Numbered from the stretch's first letter, positions 49,190 to 61,020 are shown. The stretch is DNA of 64,000 nt from Ciona savignyi (GCA_000149265.1 CH002367.1:300248-364247); one strand, 5' to 3'. Notes: generated by a model not told the origin, from the letters alone. Translations and numbers: made by a program.

Positions 49190-50540
49190 ACATACGTATA
49201 ATTGGAAAAATCAAGTTGTACCATCATTTAGAGGGTGAAATGTACATTTTTATACATACCTCAAAGTGAATTCAGTCGGAAGTATAAGAGGAGTTACGAC
49301 TATTTGTACCCACACGATATATGCAAAATGACGTCATATCTTTATTGTTTTTCGCTGGATTTCGTCAATTTAAACCAATTGCCCCCACATGTTAGTAAAA
49401 TCTAGTTGTACCATCGTTTAAGGGTGAAATATAGATGTTCATAAATACTTCCAATTGAATTAAGTCGGAAGCATATAAGGGGAGTTACGACTAGTTGAAC
49501 CAACACAGTATGTGCAAAATTACGTCACATCTTTATTATTGAATGCTGATTTTCGTGAATTTAGACCATCTGCCCCCACATGCTGGAAAAATCTAGTTAT
49601 ACCACCGTTTAGAGGGGGAAATTCAAATGTTCATATACATACCTTCAACTGAATTCAGTCGGAGGAATAAGGGGAGTTACGAATGTTTGAACCTACACGG
49701 TATATGTAAAATAACGTTACATCTTTGTTATTATTCTCCGTTTTTGTGAGTTTAAACCAGTGGTTCCCAACCTTTTTCCACTCACGTACCATTTCGAGGT
49801 TTTATGCAGTGCTCGCGTACCACCTACATAAGTTACGCGCGCCGAAGGCGGTCAAAAAATGTTTCCACCATTTATGATGTCATAACAGGTATTTATACTA
49901 TATGCAAGGTGTAATAACAAATTCTATTAAACTAGGCATTATCAGCCAGGGTTGATGGGATGCATGGAATTGTTTTTTTACCACCAGTCACAAGAAGAAC
50001 AACATAATTTTCCACTAGCTGGTCGATGCGAGGCAAAAAAGACGTACCTTACCACGACGACGGCTTTAAAAAACTCAAAATCAACCCCACCTGAACTAAT
50101 AACTCCTTTCGGCCAAAAAAAAAACAAACAGAATCTACTAGCGTACCACCTGGAAGATCTTCGTGGAAGACCCACTAGTGGTACGCGTACCACAGGTTGG
50201 GAACCACTAATTTAAACCAATTGCCCCCACATGTTAGTTAAATCTAGTTGTACCATTGTTTAAGGGTGAAATATAGATGTTCATAAATACTTCCAACTGA
50301 ATTAAGTCGGAAGCATATAAGGGCAGTTACGACTGTTTAAACCTACACAGTATATACAAAATTACACATCTTTATTAATGTTAGATGGTTTTCGTGAACT
50401 TGAACCATTTGCCCCCATATGTTGGTATAATTGAGTTGTACCATTGTTTAGAGGGTGGAATGTAGATTTTCATAAATACCTGGATTCAGTCGCAAGTATA
50501 ATGGGGAGTTATACGCTTGCTTAAACATAGTGATTCAATG
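49190..50540. repeat. Satellite array, period about 190 bp
   Basis: The phrase 'tctagttgtaccat' recurs at about 49408, 49599, 50250 and 50438 (spacing 188-191 after removing the hAT insertion), with an earlier copy at 49218. Each unit contains 'taagtcggaagcatataagg', a CRE-like 'tgacgtcat' or derivative, and 'ttgcccccacatg'. No coding capacity. Confidence 0.85.
49758..50209. mobile_element. Non-autonomous hAT element inside the satellite
   Basis: Ends CAGTGGTTCCCAACC and GGTTGGGAACCACTA; 8-bp flanks GTTTAAAC and ATTTAAAC are the target duplication with one change. It interrupts a satellite unit exactly. No transposase. Confidence 0.85.
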
Positions 50541-50563
50541 ATTCGCTCAATCAGATGTCTTTC

Positions 50564-50821
50564 AGAATAGGATATATTCATGTTTATCCCCGTCAATGGC
50601 AAAAGCCAAGGGGGTAAACATACGGACAATCGTCAGATCACCTCGCGCCCACCGTCGGGTTACCGGAGCTATTGCAGTGTGCTGTGTATGATTTACAAAT
50701 TTCTTGTAGAACCCATTAATCCGCTTGGTTTAGGCAATGTTCGTTAAGTGCTTTGCCCAAGGGCGCAACAAACTAGCTAGCGACCAGTTTCGAATCTGCA
50801 AACTTTTGGTGTAAGGCGTCA
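50564..50821 (-). repeat. tRNA-derived SINE running into the gap
   Basis: Reverse copy from 'agaataggatatattcatg' through the body to the tRNA-like region ('gcgaccagtttcgaatctgc'), cut by the N run. Confidence 0.8.
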
Positions 50822-50921
50822 NNNNNNNNNNNNNNNNNNNNNNNNNNNNNNNNNNNNNNNNNNNNNNNNNNNNNNNNNNNNNNNNNNNNNNNNNNNNNNN
50901 NNNNNNNNNNNNNNNNNNNNN
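50822..50921. other. Assembly gap
   Basis: 100 Ns of unknown true length. By comparison with the right LTR, about 23 bases of the left LTR of the BEL/Pao element lie in it, together with its target flank and the SINE head. Confidence 0.8.
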
Positions 50922-51320
50922 ATACGTATACAGCTGGGGAGTAATATTATAAATGAGGTCATTAGACGTAACAATGCCTATTTTATCGTTGTGCGTAATA
51001 TTTATACCTCGTGTAAGATATGGGCCTTTGAAAGGCTTGGGAGTTTTTGAAGTGACTGGTTACAGTATTTTCCATAGTTAAATTGATTTGGGCCATGTGT
51101 TTTAATATTAATTTGTCATGTGTATAGAAGTGAAGTTCATAAGTTAGCCTACTGTGTAAAATATTTAAAAACCGTAAACTTTAGTAATATCATAACGTAA
51201 AAGTGGAATACAAGTTTTGAAGTTGGAATAACGTCTTGATATTGCTGGAGTTGCGCGTTTTGTGACGAGTCCTGTATTGTGCTACGTCTGGTTTAGTAGG
51301 CGCCGCCAGAAGACGTAACA
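50922..51320 (+). repeat. Left LTR of the BEL/Pao element (5' end in gap)
   Basis: Ends 'agaagacgtaaca' and matches 55782-56179, apart from a small difference at 'cagctgggg' versus 'cactgggg'. Confidence 0.92.
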
Positions 51321-51383
51321 TAAAAGTTTTTAAATATAACTCATCAAATCGAAGATATCGAGAAGCAAGTCAAGGCTGTAGCT

Positions 51384-52454
51384 ATGGAGGACAGTGAAAT
51401 CTTAGTGGATTTGGATGAGCCTAAGAGTAGCATGGCGAAGGGTGCTGAATGCATCCGTGTGTCGTCAGCCGATGAGTTACAAGAACTAAGAACTGAACTT
51501 GCCGTTTGGTATAATGTGGCCGAGCAAGCAATTAGTCGCAACGATGAGGCGATGTTAAAATCTGCCCGAAAGCGGATGGAACACTACGTGTCCAGTTTAA
51601 CGGATATCTTAAAGCAACGCATTAATGACTTGCCAACTGACCAAGATCGTGACGCCAGTGAGCATCAACTGGACAGCGTCAGGAAATGTAAAGACGAATT
51701 CGAGGTCCGTGTTGGTGAATGGCTAGTCATGCAAGCAAAAAAGGATCTTACAAAGACAATAGAAGATAAAGGTTGTGTACATTTAAGTTCAAGTTCGTCC
51801 CTAAAATGGGAAACCTTATCAACGCAAAGTTCCAGATTATCTGAAGTAAGTACCACCTCTAGTGTGAGACGTGTTGAGGCAAAGATCAAGAAAGAAATGG
51901 CAATGCTGAAGAAGCGTCAACTGGACGAGCAACTAAAGCTGGAAGCCGAAAAGAATAAGCTGGAAGCAGAAAAAAATAAGCTGGAAGCCGAAAAGAGGAA
52001 ATTGGAAGCCCTACATCAAGTCCAAGAAGCCGACCTAGAAGTACAAATGTGGGATCAAGCTTCAAACTACCGTGATGAAGATGTGACAAGACCTTATAGT
52101 CCGCAGCAGTCGCCTGTTAAAAGCGACTTCGACGCAGAAGTCACGAAGACTAAAGAAGGACCGGTACGTGTTAAGAGTCAAGAAGTTAGGCGAAACTACG
52201 AAAAAGGCTGTAGTTCATCGCTTCCACGCCGTTACCGTCTATCTAGCCCGGTACGGTTTGCACCAACGCCCGCCTACGAAGGACCAAGTTACGCTCAGTC
52301 GCCGGAAAGGTCGTCGATGGAATGTCACCCTGATCAGTCTTTAGTTACAGGATTTATTGCAGCTGTGAGAGAAGCTATGCACACCCCTAAAGTGGAGTAC
52401 ACTACATTTCTCTGGAGATCCAATGAAATACTGGACATTCCAATTGAATTTTGA
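51384..52454 (+). pseudogene. BEL/Pao gag, N-terminal part
   Basis: 356-codon frame from MEDSEILVDLD. The N-terminal helical region is followed by a striking KLEAEKN-type heptad run (about residues 190-215, predicted coiled coil), then a Ser/Pro-rich stretch. The frame ends just where the Pao gag core (DUF1759-like) should start: the core continues in another frame from about 52405. A frameshift therefore separates it from the rest. Confidence 0.75.
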
Positions 52455-53698
52455 CGCTAACATTGAGAAAAAGGCGCCCACTGACAGTCTAAAGCTGGAT
52501 TTTCTACTACAACAGTGCAAAGGACAAGCTCGAGAGCTCATCGATCACTGGTGCTATTTTGGGACCAAAAAATGGATACCAAAAAGCAAGAGATATTCTG
52601 TACAATAACTACGGAAAACCCAGTATAGTTGCACGCGCATTTGTCTGCGAACTAATAAGTGGTCCAAACCTAATGCCAGATGACACCTCTGGTATACGCA
52701 ATTACGCTATTTTGATGAGAAAGTGCCTAACTATTCTAAGTGAAATTAATGACTTTACTGATCTGAATTCAGTTGACCGTATGATTGCCATCGTATCGAA
52801 GTTACCGTACGACTCGCGAAAACTGTGGAAGCGCCGTGCAGCGGAAATTGCACGTCGTCACGGCGAAGTTGCTAATTTTGTTGACCTCGTTGAATTTGTA
52901 GAGGAGGAGGCAGAAGTCGCTAACACTGAATTTGGTAAGATAGATTCTCGCGAATGGGGATCCAAGCCTCAAGAAAATAAACAATTGAGAAGAGGCACGG
53001 CGTACGCTGTGACGTCATCGACTGCGCAAAGTTTAAAACCGCCGATAACCAAGTGTCCTTGCTGTTTTCTCGCACACCCACTGTCTGCGTGTGATATTTT
53101 CCTTGCGAAATCAGTCCAAGAAAGAGTTGATTTTCTCCTGAGTGAACGATGTTGTTTTAATTGTTTTGCGGATGGACATATTGCGCGTCTTTGCGGTCTG
53201 AAATCTCAGTGTACCGTACAACACTGTCGGAGATATCACCACACTTTATTACATATAAATCCAAATTTCACTGAACAACAAGGAAAGATCTGCACGGAGA
53301 AAAGCAACGACGCAGCAGACAAGAATACCAGCGAAGTAACAGACAAAAGTACCAGCGACGCACACTGCCACACGATGTCAAAGAACGCAAGAGAAGGATA
53401 TTTGTGCGTGGTACCGGTCAAAGTACGCGCTAACAACAAAGAAATCAAATCTTACGCGTTTTTGGATCAAGGTTCAGACACGACGTTTTGTCACGTTAAA
53501 CTCATAGATCGTCTTGGTTTGTCTGGTAAGCGAAGAGAAATATTAATGAATACTCTCGGAACAAGACCGAAGAAACAAGTTGGCATTACAGTAAGCCTGG
53601 TCGTCTTATCTGCAAACGGTGACGAAGAAATTGAAATTGACAAGGCCATGTCAATTGATGATATCCCGGTGTGTTCAAATTCATTTCCCACAAGATGA
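52423..53698 (+). pseudogene. BEL/Pao gag core, zinc knuckles and aspartic protease, frameshifted
   Basis: 52423-52608 holds the start of the gag core (YWTFQLNFDANIE). 52559-53698 continues it in another frame, with a Cys/His-rich zinc-knuckle region (CPCC, CCFNCFADGH) and a retropepsin-like site FLDQGSDTTF. The change of frame near 52560-52600 and the stop at 53696-53698 break what is normally one polyprotein. Confidence 0.8.
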
Positions 53699-53782
53699 GA
53701 GCTGGAAGAACTCCCTCACCTTCACGGACTGAACATTCCGACCTTTGACAGCGGAGAAGTAACGCTGCTAATTGGAACCGAT

Positions 53783-55378
53783 GTGCCGTATGCTCATCGC
53801 GTATTGGAAACAAGAACAGGAGGCCGCAAACAACCGTTTGCTGCAAGAACGCCTCTAGGGTGGTCGTTAATCGGACCATCCATATATACATCGTCAACAA
53901 AGAGTATTCACGTTAATTCCATTCAATCGAACTTGCACTTGGAGATGCAGATACAGAAATCGTGGACGACAGATTTTGAAGATAAGAAAGGCGATCTTAC
54001 TTACCCGACCTCATCCGAAAATAGAGCAGTAGTGAAGCTGTTAAAGCATTTAGTGGAGCACAAGGAGGATTACTTACCCTTACCGCGCCGCCGGGGCGTT
54101 ACTGTTCCAGAAGGAAGTCGCAAGATAACCGAAAGTCGATTAACAAATTTGGCCGAAAGACTGTCTCGAAACGAAGAAGTTAAAGAGAAGTATGTTGGCA
54201 AGATGCAACAATACATCGACAGTGGATTTGCAAAAGAAGTTCCACTCAAAGAACAAGACACAAGTGACAATGTATGGTATCTGTCACACCACCCAGTGTA
54301 TCATCCACGTAAGCCCAATAAAGTGCGCATCGTATTTGACTCCGAGGCGAAGTACAAGGGTGTTTACCTTAACGACGCCTCAATGCAAGGACCAGATCTG
54401 GTTAATAGTTTGGTGGGCGTTCTTACAACACAGTTTCGTAAAGAACCAATAGCAGTGGTAAGTGATGTAGAAGCTATGTTTCATCATATTCGAGTCAAAG
54501 AAGAGGATTGCTACACTTTGAGATTCTTGTGGTGGCCAGGAGGAGACTTATACAAGCGACCCATTGATCATCAGATGCTGGTTCATGTATTCGGAGCCAC
54601 GTCATCGCCATGCTGTGCGAGCTTTTGTTTAAGACAAACAGCAGACCAATTTGGAGAGCAGTTTGTCACACCACCCAAAACGGAAAGTATACCACGACTT
54701 GAGCTCGTTGCTGCAGTTTTATCGGTCAAATCCGATAAATGGTTAAAGGGACAACTGAAGATGCCGGAGTGCGAGTCCATTTTCTGGACAGATTTGTGTG
54801 CTGTAAGACAAAGTATCAACAACCAACGCAAGAGATTTAAGACTTTCGTAGCTAACCGGTTAACTAAAATACACCGACAAACAGAGCCGTCGCAATGGAG
54901 TCATGTAGGAACAAAATGTAATCCCGCCGACGAGGCATCAAGAGGGATTTCGGTGTCCAAGTTATTGAAGTCAAGCCATTGGTTAAGTGGACCCAAGTTT
55001 TTATGGCAATCAGAAGTAACTTGGCCGACGCCACCAGAAAAAGAAGAACGAGTTCCAGACGAATTTCTACCGACGGAAAAGAAGCGAATTGCCGTCAACG
55101 TGTTGGCTCAACCCGACCCGATGAATGAAGAACCGTTGACATCGAACCATTTATTATTACAAAGACCCTCATTATATGGAACACCTGAATTATTTCAAGC
55201 AAAGGATTGTTTCAATCGTCGAAGATGGCGACAAGTGCATTTCCTTGCAGATGAGTTTTGGCGACGCTGGGCCCGCGAATATTTACTGACCATCGCGCTG
55301 AGACAGAAGTTGCCCGACAATCAAGTAAACTTTGAAGCTGGTGACGTGGTATTGATCGTAAATGACATGATACCATGA
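53783..55378 (+). pseudogene. BEL/Pao pol remnant: reverse transcriptase, RNase H, integrase C-end
   Basis: 531 codons. The N-part has the Pao reverse transcriptase fingers and palm (VWYLSHHPVYHP, VVSDVEAMFHHIRV). The frame then jumps at about 54665 from the palm straight to the post-RT region (IPRLELVAAV), so the catalytic Y-x-D-D segment is deleted. RNase H-like FWTD and NPADEASRG follow. Near 55160-55260 it passes to the integrase C-terminal part (RRRWRQVHFLADEFW), so the integrase zinc finger and D-D-E core are also deleted. A last frame break lies at 55376, after which the C-end continues in another frame. Confidence 0.85.
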
Positions 55379-55758
55379 AGAAGATGGGAGATGGGTAAGG
55401 TAATTGGTACCTATCCGGACAAACATGGCGTTGTACGCCAAGTCGAGGTAATAACGAAGACAAGTGCGATGAAGCGACCGATTGCCAAATTGTGCTTGAT
55501 TTGCAAGCCAATCGAGGGTTAAAAGGTCGTGCAATGGCTGACATGAACACATTTATTTACGTCCTGTGAAGACGATGATTGACACTTTAAAGAGTTGGCG
55601 TTGAGCGCAGCGTACTTGTGTGTCGCCGCCATTATTCGGGCTGCAGTCGTCGATTACTGCAACAAAACCGCGATGTAAATTCGGTGTACGTGATTTAATG
55701 TTTTTTTTTTGTAAGTTAAAATGTACTTGTATGATAATCGTACATTTGGTGGGGAGAA

Positions 55759-56179
55759 TGTTACATTGAAATCACTCCATCATACGTATACACTGGGGAG
55801 TAATATTATAAATGAGGTCATTAGACGTAACAATGCCTATTTTATCGTTGTGCGTAATATTTATACCTCGTGTAAGATATGGGCCTTTGAAAGGCTTGGG
55901 AGTTTTTGAAGTGACTGGTTACAGTATTTTCCATAGTTAAATTGATTTGGGCCATGTGTTTTAATATTAATTTGTCATGTGTATAGAAGTGAAGTTCATA
56001 AGTTAGCCTACTGTGTAAAATATTTAAAAACCGTAAACTTTAGTAATATCATAACGTAAAAGTGGAATACAAGTTTTGAAGTTGGAATAACGTCTTGATA
56101 TTGCTGGAGTTGCGCGTTTTGTGACGAGTCCTGTATTGTGCTACGTCTGGTTTAGTAGGCGCCGCCAGAAGACGTAACA
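55759..56179 (+). repeat. Right LTR of the BEL/Pao element
   Basis: 421 bp from TGTTACATTG to GACGTAACA with 6-bp inverted tips TGTTAC/GTAACA. Confidence 0.92.
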
Positions 56180-56800
56180 GCAGTAGTCACCCAGCTTTGA
56201 CTACAGTTACCCTCTTTTTTACTGAGCTAATTTTCGAACCAATGATGTGCACGTCACTAGGGCCATTTTTATATGGAGGAAGGTAAATGTATCTGTCGCG
56301 TTAACCATTCGGCCACACGACTGAACTTACTCTTGCCTCTTCATTCGTTTAGCCTTTAGCGTTAAATCAAAGATATCTATGGCTATAATGCATTAATCCA
56401 TTTTTGGTGTTTTCCCAAATCAGATATCCCAGTTTTCAGTTTAGTATTTAACAAAATTACAAGAGATACGGAAAGACAATAAAGTGTTTTTTAGCAAAAA
56501 GTTATAATCGTACAGGTATTATAGATAATAAACAGTTGATCTTTATATTTATAGCGTGATTGTACGTCTATGATGAAATGTAGTTGGTGGTACAGTGATA
56601 ATGACAATTTATTTACATTTTTGTTTTTAAGGTTAATTATTTTTGAAAAAAATTGTAGTCTGGAGTATTTTGTTTTGTTGCCAAAGTCACTGTTAATTTT
56701 GGAGTATTTCATAACATCCATAAATCTGAATTTAAGTCCGAAGCTTATAGTCCAAGTCCAAGGGAAATCCCACCAACTCACCTAATAAGGTACGGTAGAG
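56180..56800. other. Spacer right of the BEL/Pao element
   Basis: No gene or clear repeat recognised. Confidence 0.4.
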
Positions 56801-57036
56801 GGTTCCTCTAAATACTACAGGATCGCTTGGACCACTTAGATTGCTATGGAAAGTAATTCTAACCCTGTCCCAAACACTAATCTCAACCCCAGAACTAACT
56901 GTAACCCTAACCCTAACATTAATATTATGGCTTTTGTAATTACGAAGTATAGTAAGCGATTCAAGTGCTCCAAATGATTCAAGCACTCCATGCGATTCAA
57001 GCGGTCCAATCGTTCCTGTAGTATTTAGAGGTACTG
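56801..57036. mobile_element. MITE with CCTCTAAATACTACAGGA ends, copy 1
   Basis: CCTCTAAATACTACAGGATC on the left and TCCTGTAGTATTTAGAGGTA on the right, with 'cgcttgga' and 'ggtccaatcg' adjoining them. The core shares 'actaatctcaaccccagaac' with the element at 14968 (reverse). Second copy at 57716. Confidence 0.8.
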
Positions 57037-57061
57037 TACGATAGAAGCTGTGTAGGGAAAA

Positions 57062-57245
57062 CTAAAAGGAGGGAAAGCGGGAAAGTGGAAAGGAGGGAAA
57101 CTGCACACTATAATGAATATTAGGGCATTTAAGTTTGAGTTTTAAACTTAAATTTAGTTTTAAACATTGGGTTAGTGATTTAGATTAGTGTTTAGTGCAG
57201 GGTTAAAAGTTGTGGTAAGCAGTTTTCCTTCTTCCCTCTTTCCCC
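57062..57245. mobile_element. MITE of the AAAAGGAGG family
   Basis: 'aactaaaaggagggaaa' and 'gggaaactgcacactataatg' on the left face 'aagcagttttccttcttccc' on the right. It combines end features of the elements at 14968 and 27160. Confidence 0.55.
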
Positions 57246-57304
57246 CTTCTAATGTTGCCCAGCTGTGTGGTATCGAGTTAAGTCTACTTGACAGAACCTT
57301 TTTC

Positions 57305-57475
57305 TTTTTTAGAGGTCGATACCCGATACCAGAATCTTTTTTTGGAAACCAATACTTTCTTTTTAAACTGTATAGTATCCTCTGCAGCAAAAGAAAAAAA
57401 AAGATTGTTGTCATTGAAAAAAGGTCGATACTGAGCAGATTCTGGTATCGCGTATCACTTTCCAAAAAAGGAAAA
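57305..57475. repeat. Fold-back segment
   Basis: 'cgataccagaatct' at about 57326 is mirrored by 'agattctggtatcg' at about 57438, with flanking 'tttggaaa'/'tttccaaa'. Probably another MITE; ends not resolved. The rest of 57246-57715 shows no gene. Confidence 0.6.
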
Positions 57476-57715
57476 AAATTTATTAATAAGCTCGGTAGGG
57501 GGTGGTAGAGGAGCGCCTATTTTGGTTTCAAAAGAAGCCTTTTAATAAGGAATATACCTCTTAAATAATTTCCAAGAAGTCTGATTTAAATCTTCAATCT
57601 TATTTTCGGTCCATGACCTTGACTTCCAGAAATGTTAGATAATGTTGTGTAAAGTTTTTATTATTATGTCATTAATAAAAATTCTTTGGATATCTGGATA
57701 CTAGCTGGTTTTTAG

Positions 57716-57931
57716 GGTGCCTCTAAATACTACAGGACCGCTTGGATCACTTAGATTGTTATAGAAAGTAATTTTAACCATGTTTTAAACACTAATCTCA
57801 ACCCCAGAACTAACTTTATATCCAACCCTAACATTAATATCATGGCTTTTGTAATTACGAAGTATAGTAAGCGATCTAAGCGAACCAAGCGATGCAAGCT
57901 GTCCAAGCGTCCTGTAGTATTTAGAGGTACC
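57716..57931. mobile_element. MITE with CCTCTAAATACTACAGGA ends, copy 2
   Basis: Same ends and core as 56801. The two copies lie 0.7 kb apart. Confidence 0.8.
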
Positions 57932-58587
57932 AGATTTTTTATTACTTTGGTTATTTGATTGCCTGATTTTCTGTACTTTTTGGTTGTGCCTTGCTTTGAA
58001 GTTAGTTGCTTTTTGGCGGTTGGTGTGGTAGACCGAGCAAAAAAAATAAATGGTTTTGTGCTGAAACAACAGTTGCAAAGAGCTGTTATTTTGGTTGTGC
58101 ATCTGCTTCTGTCTTTGTTGTTTCGCATTATCATTACAACTTCACATGGGGGCAAGTATGGAAAGTTCACCCAGAATTTAATTTTACTAGTATAATTGCA
58201 CACTTGGGTGATTATTAGTTTAGTAAAGTACATATGTCATGTGTGATACTGCTGGTGAGTGGTAGAACGGAGAAGGGGAAACCGCCTTCAAGTCTTTATA
58301 TTTTTGTGTTTTTCATGTTTGTTTGTTTAGATGTAAGGAGCGTAGTACCCTAACCCAGAAAGAAAAATGACTGAGAGTTTGAATTTATGTTATGAAAAAC
58401 AACATTTTAAATAGTTTTGTTCATACTGTATAACCTCTAATTGAGCGCCACATCCACCACTAATCTAATAAACATGTCACTTGATTTTCACCAGTAAATT
58501 TTTATCACTTACCAGTAACTGTGTTATATTTGATGTTTTTTTTCATGTAAATGTTAACTGGTTTAGATATTTTTTTCTTTTCATTAA
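57932..58587. other. Spacer
   Basis: AT-rich with short open frames on both strands that look like nothing known. No feature called. The segment 58435-58520 resembles 26390-26465 and 44575-44650 of the histone locus ('ttgaacgccat', 'gatttt' + 'cagtgatttttctattatcagtaa'). Confidence 0.4.
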
Positions 58588-58810
58588 TTAGTGCGTCGTA
58601 GGTTGTGTCCTGGGCGAGGCACTTAGTGGACATTGTCCAATCCAGTGGTTGATGTTTTCTACAAAATTAAAAGTTCGTCTCAATCATACACAACACACTG
58701 CAATAGCTCTGGAAACCCGACAGTGGGCACGAGGTAATCTAACGATTGCCCATGTGTTACCACCCCCTGGTTTTCCCCTTTACGGGGATAAACATGAATA
58801 TCATAGCATA
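58588..58810 (+). repeat. SINE with shortened head
   Basis: Family body 'ccagtggttgatgttttctac', 'cacactgcaatagctctgg' and 3' end 'ttacggggataaacatgaatat'. Most of the tRNA-like head is deleted. Confidence 0.75.
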
Positions 58811-59468
58811 TATCATAATTTCCATGGTTTGGTGCTTCCAGCATTTCACCATATTTTTATACTTTTTGTGATATTTTACTGTTCGTTTTGCCAACTTATC
58901 CTGTTCCTTATGTCAAAATCATGATGACTTTATTTGTTGCTATTTGTCTTGAGGGCATACAACAAATAAACTAAATGTGTTAAGTAATGATGGCGGCTTA
59001 CCTACAATTGCTATTTTCGATTCACTAATTCCATGTTATTCTTTTAAAACTTTAACCAACATTGAATGCTTATGGTAAAGACATAACTTGAATTCTTAAA
59101 ATCTTAAAAAAGTGAATTTTTAAACTTCTGTAAATACTGCAACAATGGGTATTCTGTGCATATGTTTGCTAAGTTAACCACCGGTGCTGTGTTTGAGTAC
59201 ACAATGTAAACATTGAGCACATGATTCCCAACAAAGGTACCAGTTGGTTATAGGGTTACTCTTGTGTTGTACTTTTACTGGGCTACTAGAATTTGTGAAT
59301 GTTGGTATATAAATTTAATTTTTCACTTTATTTTTTTTACTAGAAATGTGGTATATTGTTGCATTTAGAATACCATATTTTTAGAGAACAAATTAGTAAT
59401 AGACTTTAACCAATTTTCCAAATCCTACCATTAAACCAATTTTCTTCTACCATTAATTTAGTAGCAAA
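58811..59468. other. Upstream region of the arylsulfatase gene
   Basis: No repeat recognised. The last bases before ATG form a pyrimidine-rich tract ending 'taatttag', which could be a splice acceptor 8 bases before the start codon (59469). Confidence 0.4.
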
Positions 59469-61020
59469 ATGCTTAGGTTTAAGATCGCAGTATTTTTGTT
59501 GACGATTTATACATCACAAAGTTCTTCTGCTTCAAAACCCAACATTGTATTCATCCTGGCTGACGACTTTGGTTTCAACGACATTGGGTACCATGCAGTG
59601 GAGCACCATTCTGATATGAAGACCCCATTCCTGGATTCCCTGGCAATGTCTGGAGTAAGGTTGGAGAATTATTACATTCAGCCGATTTGCTCTCCATCTA
59701 GAAGTGTCTTGATGAGCGGAAGGTATCAGATCCACACCGGTTTGCAACATTACGTTATATCTCCCCAACAGAGGAACGGGCTGCCTTTGGAAAACATTAT
59801 ACTGCCGGAGCAGTTGCATAAATGTGGCTACGATACTCACATGGTTGGGAAATGGCATCTAGGATTCTACAAGGAAGACTTCACCCCTTGGAAACGTGGG
59901 TTCAATTCCTACTTTGGATATTTGACAGGTGCGGGAAGATTATTACACAAAATGGAGATGTGATGGAAAATTGTGTGGTTACGATATGTCTTCAGAAAAG
60001 GGTCCAACTAATGAGACTTATGGGAAGTATTCTGCTAACTTATTTGTTGACAAAGCGAAAGAGGCTATAGACAAAAGAAATACGAACCAACCTTTATTTT
60101 TATACGTCGCTTTTCAGTCAGTTCATTCTCCAATGGAAGTTCCTGCATCTTATGAAAAACCGTTTGCTTATATTAAAGATAACAACCGAAGAGCGTATGG
60201 TGGTATGGTGGCAGCCATGGATGAAGCTGTTAAAAACATCACACTTCACTTGCAAGCTGCTGGAATATGGAACAACACACTTTTAATATTTTCAGCAGAT
60301 AACGGTGGCCAGACACTGTCCGGTGGAAATAATTATCCTCTTAGAGGAAGGAAGCTTACACTTTGGGAAGGTGGGATCAAAGGTGTTGGATTCGTGCATG
60401 GGGAAATGCTTAATGTCCCAAACCCAAATGTTATAGTTAATAATGAAATGATGCATATTTCCGATTGGTTTCCCACAATAATGGCTGCAAGTCAATGCCC
60501 CTATGTAGAAGGCACACAAAAGCTTGACGGTGTTAATCAATGGGATACCATTCTTGGAAACGCTGTCTCACCCAGAAAAGAAATTCTTCTAAACATAGAC
60601 CCACTGTTCACGCCAATGTATTATAACCAAACTCCACGGAAATCTGTCAAAATGGACTTTGATACGTCAGTTCACGCAGGAATAAGGTATGGAGAGTGGA
60701 AACTGTTAACGGGGGCCCAAGGAGACGACAGATGGATTGCACCACCCGAGTGGGAAAATAAAGTTTCCGAGTTATATGGCGAGAACCCAGAGCATCCTGG
60801 GACACAGAAACTTGGAGGGAAATCGGTCCAACTTTATAACATCGTCAATGACCCATATGAGCATGTTGAGGTGTCCGACTTGTATCCAGAAGTCGTCAAC
60901 GAGCTGTTATCGAGATTATCCGCATACAACGCTACTGCAGTGCCGGTGAATTACCCTGGGAATGATCCAGCTTCAGACCCAAGTCTTCATGGGGGTTTCT
61001 GGACTCCATGGGTCAAGTAG
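59469..61020 (+). CDS. Arylsulfatase B-like sulfatase, intronless, with one frameshift
   Basis: Sulfate-ester hydrolase of the lysosome or secretory path. Met at 59469 opens a signal peptide (hydrophobic [16 protein letters not shown]). [15 protein letters not shown] follows with the first metal-binding Asp pair, then CSPSRS, whose Cys is the formylglycine site. GKWHLG and FSADNGG carry further active-site residues. The sequence follows animal ARSB/ARSI/ARSJ to the WTPW end. At 59930-59940 the frame shifts: GYLTGA continues as EDYYT only one frame over, as if one G were extra in 'gcgggaag'. Both halves are otherwise intact and well conserved, so a sequencing error or a very young lesion is likely. 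AATAAA at 61310-61315. Confidence 0.88.

Larger units (their letters stand above)
50922..56179 (+). mobile_element. BEL/Pao LTR retrotransposon, internally deleted
   Basis: Left LTR visible at 50922-51320, right LTR 55759-56179 (421 bp, TGTTAC ... GTAACA), nearly base-identical where both are visible. A purine tract GGTGGGGAGAA precedes the right LTR. The interior carries Pao-type gag, protease, part of reverse transcriptase, RNase H and the C-end of integrase in broken frames. The right target flank is 'gcagt'; the left one is in the gap. Confidence 0.9.

Noticed and set aside
56901-56925. Telomere-like 'aaccctaaccctaac'
   Set aside because: Only two or three units inside a MITE core; related copies of the core have degenerate versions, so it is not an interstitial telomere.
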